Shown here piece by piece: positions 55,890 through 64,000 of a stretch of DNA of 64,000 nt. The notes under the pieces are model-generated. The model saw only the letters and a list, made by a program, of their open reading frames with translations. It was not told the origin of the DNA and did not search any database. The DNA comes from Podocnemis expansa (taxonomy: Eukaryota > Chordata > Testudines > Podocnemididae). Where the stretch lies: NCBI GenBank assembly GCA_007922195.1, contig ML681989.1:50885000-50948999 (forward strand), written 5' to 3'. The translations under genes and the position numbers were made by a program. Position 1 is the stretch's first letter; each line of letters opens with the position of its first letter.

Positions 55890-58800
55890 TCTGAGTGCTT
55901 TGAGTGCAGTACCATATGTGGATTCTAAACACGGGTGCACATGTGCTGGAGCCGGAGCTGTTTAGAGTAGTCTCTGTCAACCCATGTGGACTCCCAGTGT
56001 TATGCGTGTGAGATGTCCAAGGTCTTGTTTGTCTGCATGAATTGACACCTCTTCAATTTTCTCTACCTGCCACAGGGCCAAAATAAGAACGCTCCTCTTC
56101 ACAGTTATGTAGCCCAAAAAACACAATTTATTAGTGATTTATGGGTATTGAGGGTCATTTACATAGTTAGCATACTTTGAATATTTTAATACTGACAGTT
56201 AGCAGAGAGTTATGTAGTCCTCCAGTTATCTCCTTTGCAAGAACTGCGCCACATGGCTGCAATTGTTCAGAGAGTGACAAAGCACCCCCATAGTGTCTCT
56301 TGCCTAGTTAAACCCCATTTTGCTGCATGGGGCTCCATCTGTCACTCCTTCCCTGTGACAATGAGGTGAGGTGAGGTGAGGTAACTGACTATGGGAGAAT
56401 CTCTTGGAGGAAGCAATGCATTCAGTGTGCACCAAGAAATGACACCAATAAATCCACCTGAATACCTAGCCACAGTGGTTGTGGATGTGTCCCTGTTCAA
56501 GGTGACATGAGTGGTGCTGACTAATGTGCATTGTGCTCATACAAAGCGTTCATCGACATAAAGGGGGATTTAACTGTTTTCTCCCCAAGCCCTGATCATA
56601 TGGGTGAAAAGTAGTGCACAAGATCTCTGGGAGGTGCTCTGAAGTGAGCCAAAGTGAATAAGACCACCAGACACATTGAGGAGCTCACAGTGTGACTGGT
56701 ACTCATCTGGAACCCTGTTATCTTGGCACTCTGACAGGACTACTACGATCACCACCATACATGGGGCTTAGTGTCACATACCCTGGCGCCTTATTATTCC
56801 TGATGGTGACATCATATTTACTTATATCATTGGAGGGACCCTCACATCAGCATGCTGCCTCCGTCCCCAGTAGATGAAGCATTTCTGTTATATGACCATC
56901 TCATGATTGCAAGGTCCATGACAAATGTACCCATACCACACTTCAGTCACTGGGCCTCTGCTGTCTGACTTGTACCTTATTCTAACGCTGTTGAGCCTTT
57001 CAGCTCAGGTACTCCACTTGACCTGCATATCGACCCTGTCCTCTGCAAGAAGAGAAAAACCTTGTCATTGCCAGCATTCTCAGTACCTCAGCCCTGACAC
57101 TGTAATGCCTCTTCTTTCATCACCTTCTATCAGCGTCCTCCAAGACAACCCATTAGATTCTTCATTGTATACCCATGAATTCCACTCCACCTTTTTCTCT
57201 GACTTCCCTGGTTGTCGCCAGGAACCGTTTTATAACCTTTGCCTACGGTTGGAGCAAGATTACCACTGACAGATGGGTGCTTATTATTATGCACTGAATG
57301 TATTTCATAAAATTGCACCACCACTACCACCCCCTGCAAAAGCCATGAAGACCCAGGAGAACCTTGAAAAGGAAGTGCATTTGTGCCTCAAAAAAAGGGG
57401 AGTAAAATGAGTCCTGTATCACTGTCAGGGCCATAGATTCTACTTTTCTTGCTTCCTCATAAGGGGGGGAGGGATCTTTGCCCTATCCTGTGTGTATGGG
57501 CCCTAATCCTCCGATTTCATTTCCATATGGTTACACTCCCACAGATCATCCCCATCCCTCAAATATGGGGCCTGGTTTCATGGGTCTTGATGCTAAGGGT
57601 GCATACTTCCATGAGGCCATTCACTTCACCCACCATGTAGTCCTTCTGTTTATGGAGAGTCCAGTCACAATACCAATTCCACATTCTCCGTGTTGGAATA
57701 GCCAGTACTCTGTGTGTTCATAAAAGTCTTTTTTGCCATCATCATGGCATACATGTGTCCTCTCAAACACTTATACCTGTACCTTGATGATGCCAGGTGG
57801 CGCTATCCTGCAGTTGCCTCCTCTGTGCTGTCAGGACACTGTTCAGCCTCCTTACCGATCTGTGAATCTGCATCATTGAGAAGTCCACCTTCTTACCTAC
57901 CACAGATAAACCTAAACTTTTGCATAGTATGGGCCTTCCTTCTCGGAGACAGATTTACTGCATTCAGCACTCTCATCACATAGCAGCAGTGCCATTCTCC
58001 AACTCGCATCCAGTGCCGTTTCTGGCTCCTAAGAGACCTGGTGCCATCTCCTTCCATTATCCCTTCCACCTACCTTCATGTGAGGTGTGTCCAGTAATGG
58101 GTCCTATTGTTGTACAACCCACAAAAAGATAACCTCAACAAATGAGTTTTTCTCCCATTGTCAGTAATAGCATCTCTGTGGTGGTGGTGCAGTCCATCTA
58201 AAGTCCTAGTGGGCAGCCAGTTCTGTTCTCCTCTGCCTGACAGCACTCCTACTTACAGATGCCTCACTCTCAGTCTGGGGTGCTCATTTAAAGAGCTGCA
58301 CAGTCTAGGACCTATGGTTACCCAGAAAAGTGTGGTGCATATCAGCATCTTTGAACTGAACGCAGTCCTATGCACTTGCTAGGTGCTCCTTCCTCTCATC
58401 CAATTCAAGTATATAAAACTACTTGGACAACATGACTGTGGTGGCGTATAATAACGACCAGCGTTGGGCCGGGTCTCCAGTTCCTTGCTGAGAAGCAATC
58501 TGATTATGGAACTTGTGCCTACGTCACAGTGTCACACTACAGGCAGCCTACTTGACCTGGGCACAGACAACTACTTGTCAGACAGCTGACCCAGTCCTTG
58601 AGTCATACCCACAAGTGGGAATTCCATTACCCCACTCATCATTCCATCTTTGAACAATGGAGCACTCCTCATTGTTGACCTGTTTTCTATAGCCATCACC
58701 CCCAAACTTCCCCTCTTCTGCTCAAGACGAGCTCTGCTGCACAACTCTTAAGGGGATGTTTTCATCACCACCTGACACTGGGGTCTTGAATATGCCTTTC

Positions 58801-59010
58801 CACCCATCTCGCTGCTACTTCACAGGCTCAGCAAAGTGAGGAGTGATCAAGGAATCATTGTACTCGTAACTCTCTTATGGTCTGCCAGAACTGATTTTGT
58901 TCATTGATGTCTTTCACCTTTCATTCTGTCCCCCTACCTCCCCATCCGCCTCTTATCCCAAACCTCTTCACTCAATGGCAGGCCAGATCCAACTCCTCAT
59001 TTGTATCTAA
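55890..59010 (+). mobile_element. DIRS-type retroelement relic (copy D5), best preserved pol
   Basis: The left part has GTGCACATGTGCTGGAGCCG near 55936, as in DIRS ends. At 57585-57990 the + strand reads LDAKGAYFHEAIHF and then YLYLDDARWRYPA, with the YLDD catalytic motif at 57780-57791. At about 58520-58600 it reads HSVTLQAAYLTWAQ, the end of an RNase H-like domain. At 58670-58900 follow blocks matching the DIRS region with CSRRALLHNS and GLEYAFPPISLLLHRLSKV. Stops and shifts break it throughout, and the recombinase part is absent. It is inactive. Confidence 0.8.
56363..56382. repeat. (GAGGT)n short tandem repeat
   Basis: Four GAGGT units inside DIRS relic D5. Confidence 0.95.
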
Positions 59011-59405
59011 TTCCAAGAATGGGTAAGAATGAAAAAGCTGAGGAAAGATGTGCACATTTGCAACAGATCTCACTTATTTTTTGTCGGTGGGTTGTCATCT
59101 AATGGAATTGTGACAATAATTCCTGGTTTTGGAAAGTTATATTTTTGCATTGTGTAATGTTTTAAAATGTTGGTTGTGTGTGGTGGGTTTTTTCCTTAAC
59201 AACTTAAACATTAAAACTTAGTTTACATAGTCCATTGTGGACATGTCCCAGAAATTTTGAGGTCAAAAAGATGTTCATTCGATCCAGATTTGTTTCATAT
59301 CTTGAACAGTTCAGTAAAATTTAATATACCATCATCTCCAGTCAAGGAATACAGCCAGTTGCTCCTAAAATCCTAAGTTTAGCTTATTGGTCTATTGTTT
59401 TAGTG

Positions 59406-59592
59406 CATTGGTTTTCAGATTTAGGGTTGGGACCCAGTACTGGGTCACTGACCTCAGGCATCTGGATTGCAGCACTCCCTGCTGCTGCCACAAGCCTGGA
59501 ATGCATCGCTCAGAGATGTAATCGTTGGATCTTGGGCATAAATGACTTTTTTTTTCAGTTGGGTCCTGAGGAAAAAAGTATTAAAACCACCG
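59406..59592. mobile_element. hAT MITE
   Basis: The left end CATTGGTTTTCAGATT and right end GTATTAAAACCACCG are imperfect inverted repeats. The flanks TTTTAGTG (59398-59405) and TTGTAGTG (59593-59600) match 7 of 8. Confidence 0.75.
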
Positions 59593-61089
59593 TTGTAGTG
59601 GGACACTTTTGAGTCTAATACTTAGTTCTTACAATGAAGCTCACTCTCCCAGTTCCTTAATTTTGAAGGGAGTCTCAGTATTGGAATGTAAGAGAATTCT
59701 TTAAATTCCCACTATAGAATTTGAAGAAGCATGAAGTACTCAGTAAGTTTTCTCTTCTTGGTACTTAGAGCCCAAGAGTTATAGAAGATTTCTATTTTTC
59801 TTGTGTTGAAGAAGGTTTATTACTCAAAGAATTTCTGAAACTTCTTCTACCTATTGAGAAGTCTTTATCAGCCAATCTATGCAAACTTTTAAGGAGAAAT
59901 TTTTTAGCCCAGTACCAGTGCTGTTCAGTAAACTGGAGGTTCCCAATGAAAATATAATTTTGAAGTAAGGAGGGCTTTTTTAGTTTTGTCTTCTGAGTTC
60001 TGATAATTCTTGACACTGGAGCTGTTGGAGTTTGTAATTCATGGATTATGTTGACTAAAATGTTTCTGCTACACTTCCAGGTTCTTCTAAAAAAAAAAAA
60101 AAAAATTTTTTTTTGAGGCCAGATAACTGAATTTAGCCATAGTTATTGTCTAAAGACAAAGTAGTACAATACGAAAAGGAGACATACATTCTGTCCTTTA
60201 TGGAAGCAATTTTTACCTCACAGCATATTCATTTTGCACAGAAATTGTTTTCCAAAATATGCATTTCAGCTAGTAGCATATTAAAAGTTACAGGCTGTTT
60301 ACATGCCACTAAAATCTAGCCCATTAGTTTGTAACAAGTTTAACTTGTTTTGTTCTTTTGTTTGTTTTAAACTTCTGTTTGGATGCTGTATTCCAAATCG
60401 GTTGCCCGTGATAATACCTCTGTAGGACATAGAGCTAAGCTACTGTATTTCAAACAGATTTTGTATTTGCTATGGCCAGGCTGAATTGAACTTTATAAAG
60501 TTCTGTGAGTTATTTAGCATGAGTGATTAAAAGTAAGCATAATATCATTAACATACAAAACTTTGTTAAAATTTATATATTATGTAATGTGTAACATGGT
60601 AATATGTGTAATACATATAATGTACAGGGTTGTTAACAATGGATTATCTGCTGTTCTCCATGCACATTGTCACAGATGCCTCACTTGAGTTTCTTGGGAT
60701 TTGTTCTGTGAAACTTTAGTTAGGAAAACAATCAGTGGAGATATTTGTGATAATATCTTTGAAGAACACTTCATAGAGCATTGCATACAATATTGATGTA
60801 TGCAATATCTGTGGTAATGTATCCTGTTTCCCACTTGGGTGTCTGAACTATTAGCAATTAAAAGACTTCTGAGAATAGATAAGGGCATTGAGTTCACAGC
60901 AGGACTTGAAGGTTAAATTTCATTATCTGCCTCGCACTGGAGGGAGCCTCTTCAGGGGAGTGGTCTGGGCATCAAACTACTCTGCACATGAAAAAATTTG
61001 AGTGCACTATAAATAGCTATATTGCCAATTCACAACAGCCTTCTTGACTAGAAAGAAAAGGTACACTGTTTGGGAAACTTAATTTAACC

Positions 61090-61662
61090 CAGGGATCTCA
61101 AGCTCAAATCACCATGAGGGCCTCATGAGGCGAGTACAGGTAGTCCTCACTTAGTGACCGGGTTCCGTTCCTGAAACCTTGTTGATAAACGAATTGGTCA
61201 CTAAACGAGGAGCAGCCCTTACCGGTATTTCAGGCATAATGTACTTTACTGGTAGTGGGTTTTTCAACCATCGGTAGATAGTTTTAATGTCACCTTTGCA
61301 TCATTTATAACATTTTTAATATATATTTTAAATGTTTTAAGCTCTAATGTACTGAACTTAGTTTGCATAGTGTACTGTAAATATAGGTAATCTGAGAGAG
61401 TTGATGCGAGTTCTCGTACATTGCCATAATACCAACTCATCAGAGAGCCGGTCATAACTCTGAGGGGTCACTAAACGAGTAGGTCACTAAGTGAGGACTA
61501 GCTGTACATTAGCCCAAGGGCCATACCACACATGAGCACTAGTACAGCAGCCCAGAGGCCATACCACTGAAACCTTTTCATACAACAATATAAAATATGG
61601 ATAGTGATAGTGTTGTTGTGGGCCACAGGAAATAACTTTGGGCTGCAAGATTGAGACACCTG
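61090..61662. mobile_element. hAT MITE interrupted by a Tigger-like MITE
   Basis: The ends CAGGGATCTCAAGCTC and GATTGAGACACCTG are inverted repeats of the family at 27687. ATTTAACC (61082-61089) and CTTTAACC (61663-61670) match 7 of 8. The interior resumes after the nested element with ATTAGCCCAAGGGCC. Confidence 0.88.
61137..61504. mobile_element. Tigger/pogo-like Tc1-mariner MITE
   Basis: The terminal 23 bases at each end are inverted repeats differing at one position, starting CAGGTAGTCCTCAC and ending GTGAGGACTAGCTG. A TA dinucleotide flanks both sides (61135-61136 and 61505-61506). A subterminal GGTCACTAAACGAG word occurs near both ends (61196 and 61467) in the same orientation. Only 368 bases long, with no transposase. 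Confidence 0.9.
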
Positions 61663-61829
61663 CTTTAACCCGAGTAGCAACATTAAGTTCCAACAGGTGT
61701 AAGGCCTCTGTCATCGCTCAGTCAAAGTCACTGAACTTGTGCTCACAATCTTCAGGTTGACAAACTTTGATCTGCCCTCTGTTGATTGTGGGCTGAAATG
61801 ACACTTGGTTGGTGATCATTGATAGAGCT

Positions 61830-62646
61830 GCAGTTGGCAAGAGAGGAGAGGGGAAGGGAGAACAAGAGTGGCTTTGCAGGGGGATCCTGGGGAGTGGGAA
61901 GGTAGAGCAGGGGAGCATGGCGCAGCACCCACTTCCCCCTTCTCCACAGTGGCTCCCTGCCACCCAGGGCAGATCCTCACCCCACTGCTGCTTCCTCCCA
62001 CCCTAGTGGGTCCTGTCCTCCCCTCCCCCTGCTGCCTGTGATGAACCCTCCCATCACTGCAGGGGCCAGAACTAGGCCTCCAGCCCCCAGCGACACGCCC
62101 CCACACACAGCCACCCCACAACCCCAGCTACACATCCTCTGCTACATATCCACTCCAACCCACCTCGGCTACGCGCGCGCACACACCTACCCCACACGAC
62201 CCCCTCCCCCCAAGCCCTTACCTGGGCTGTTTGCAGTCCCCCCCCCCCCCCAGCCTTTACCTGGGCTGTTTGCAGGCTGGCTGACACAAGCTGCTCCACC
62301 CTGCAGGGGGAGATTCACACACTCCTGCCTTCTGCAGCTCTCTGCTGGCTGGGCTTAAGGTAGAGCCGGGTTTAAGGTGGAGCCACTGGAACTCTGCATT
62401 CCAGCTGCTCCTTCTATTTTTAGGGGGACCCCTGAGATTCCATGTTCCGGTGCCTTCCTCTATTGGGGGGGGGGGGCGGAAAGCAACCTGCCTAAAAATA
62501 AGGGGTCCCAGAACTGTGTTCTGGTGCCTTCCCCCTTACTTTAACCTCTGCCTTTTCCCCATCCTGCACAGCCTACAATCCCAGCTCTTGGGGATGCTTG
62601 TGGCACACTTTGGGTGTTGCCACAGCACGCCAGTTGGGAACCACTG
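61830..62646. mobile_element. GC-rich element with hAT-type right end
   Basis: CCAGTTGGGAACCACTG ending at 62646 is a hAT right terminus like that at 1257. The interior is GC-rich with duplicated TTACCTGGGCTGTTTGCAG blocks (62219 and 62258), a C12 run and a G11 run. The left end was not found. Confidence 0.55.
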
Positions 62647-63430
62647 CTCTAGTAGGTTCAGAATATTTTGACTTCTCTGAAAATCATAATTTCCATAAGA
62701 TTATGTAGCTATGTGGTGGATGCTAGCATATTAATGTCATTAAACAACTCAAATTTGCTATAGTCTTTCATTTTTTCATACTACTCTTTACAAAAGTTAT
62801 GTGAGGTACATGTTACATTTCAGCCAGAGCAATGATTAAAGTTAGCATCTGGTTTAACATCATTATTCCCAGAAAACTGGAGTGGTCATGCTGTGATACT
62901 TGCCAGTGTTTTCAGAAAATGCTTACTGGTCAATGTGGCTGGTGCCAGAACTACCTCTGAGTGATGAGAAATTCATTTTGCTTTCTGTGCCTGTCAACCA
63001 GTGGAGGATTAAAAGGAGCACTTTTTGAAGACAATGTAGTATTTCCATGACAGATTAAAAAAACAAATGGGTTATTTTACCAACTATAATTTTCTAACCT
63101 TGCAGGGGCTGCTTTATTTTTGCTTTTGCTTCTGTGAGAGGAGAGGCTTATATATTTTGACAAATCAGACTTAGAAAACTTTGGTCGCTAATAGGAACGG
63201 CAGGGACCACATGATCAATCCTACTATTAATGAGGATAATTGAGAATGCTCTTAATAGCAGAAGATCTGAAGTAGTGATCCCCTAATGCAGAGGCTGCCT
63301 TCAGTTTGTCTGCCTTGCTGCCTGAGAAGAAGGGTGTTAAAATTACTACTTCATATAAGCTGTATAGGTAGTAAATTGGTAGCTATTTTGCCAGAAAGTT
63401 AAATATTAGTGGCTGCTGCCAAGAAAATTC

Positions 63431-64000
63431 ATAGAATCATAGGATTGGAAGGGACCTCATGAGGTCATCTAGTCCAACCCCCTGCCAAAAAAAGCAGGAC
63501 CACTCCCACTAAATTATTCCAGCTGCAGATTTATCTAGCTGGGCTTTAAACATCTCCAAAGACGGAGATTCCACCACCTCCCTAGGTAGCCCATTCCAGT
63601 GCTTTACCACCCTCCCTCCCAATAAGAAAGTTTTTCCTAATATCCAGCCTCGACCTCCCCAGCTGCGACTTGAAACCATTGTTCCTTGTTCTATCCTCTG
63701 TTACTACTGAGAACAGCAGAGCTCCATCCTCCTTGGAGCATCCCTTCAAGTAGTTGAAGGTTGCTATCAAATCCCCCCCACCCCCCAGTCTTCTCTTCTG
63801 CAGGCTAAATAAGCCTAGTTCCTTCAGTCTGTCTTCATAGGGCTTGTGCTCCAGCCCCTTGATCATTTTTGTTGCCCTCCGCTGGACTCTTTCTAATTTG
63901 TCTATGTCCTTTTTGTAGTGGGGAGCCCAAAACTGGACACAGTATTCCAGATGCGGCCTCACCAGTGCCGAATAGAGGGGAATGATCATATCCCTCGATC
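63431..64000 (-). mobile_element. CR1 LINE 3' end (continues beyond window)
   Basis: The minus strand encodes, in 63989-63582, [20 protein letters not shown] and the CR1 C-terminal segment with [17 protein letters not shown] and [14 protein letters not shown]. The terminal repeat-like ATAGAATCATAGGATTGG lies at 63431-63448. It is less decayed than the copy at 10497, with one open frame of 135 codons in the window. Confidence 0.93.

Larger units (their letters stand above)
55513..64000 (+). other. USP9X intron, 5' part (continues beyond window)
   Basis: Recognised content: a short MIR-like fragment (TCTGTGACCCTGAGCAAGCC, about 55860-55885), DIRS relic D5 (55890-59010), hAT MITE 59406-59592, nested hAT and Tigger-like MITEs 61090-61662, a GC-rich hAT end 61830-62646 and a CR1 63431-64000. 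In 59593-61089 and 62647-63430 nothing recognisable apart from an A/T homopolymer pair at 60088-60114. No further USP9X exon is found. Confidence 0.8.

Noticed and set aside
55513..64000. Further USP9X exons
   Set aside because: I searched for the sequence expected after PQNL and saw no matching open segment with splice sites before the window ends.

Overview
The window is vertebrate genomic DNA, most likely from a turtle. One gene is supported: the 5' part of USP9X (FAM/ubiquitin-specific protease 9), on the + strand. Twelve coding exons from the start codon at 2725 to 55512 join in frame with GT-AG junctions and encode about 587 residues, the helical-repeat N-terminal region. The ubiquitin-like and catalytic exons lie beyond 64000. 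An acceptor at 2566 places the end of the 5'UTR in the first coding exon, so 1-2566 is the preceding intron. The turtle call is inference from the repeats: CR1 LINEs, DIRS-type tyrosine-recombinase retroelements, many hAT MITEs, Harbinger-like MITEs and a Penelope-like short repeat family occurring together. I cannot name the species.

Layout. 1-2566: upstream intron with a hAT-like element carrying a 63-bp minisatellite. 2567-8959: exons 1-3. 8960-19869: intron with a truncated CR1, a MIR-like SINE and DIRS relics. 19870-25433: exons 4 and 5 separated by another DIRS relic. 25434-40460: the largest complete intron, with two DIRS relics, nested MITEs, a 400-base assembly gap (32126-32525) and a 131-bp higher-order minisatellite. 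40461-47147: exons 6-10, including a 76-bp intron. 47148-54187: a repeat-rich intron. 54188-55512: exons 11 and 12. 55513-64000: the start of the next intron, with a DIRS relic that still shows reverse transcriptase and RNase H-like blocks, a Tigger-like MITE nested in a hAT MITE, and a CR1 running off the end.

No second protein-coding gene, tRNA, rRNA, CRISPR array or intact transposase was found. Open frames outside the USP9X exons are fragments of repeats, frames kept open by minisatellites, or chance. The most interesting observations are a hammerhead-ribozyme-like core that several copies of the Penelope-like repeat jointly preserve, fold-back copies of that repeat, several insertions within insertions resolved by target-site duplications, and hairpin MITEs. 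I did not find a clear new biological system.
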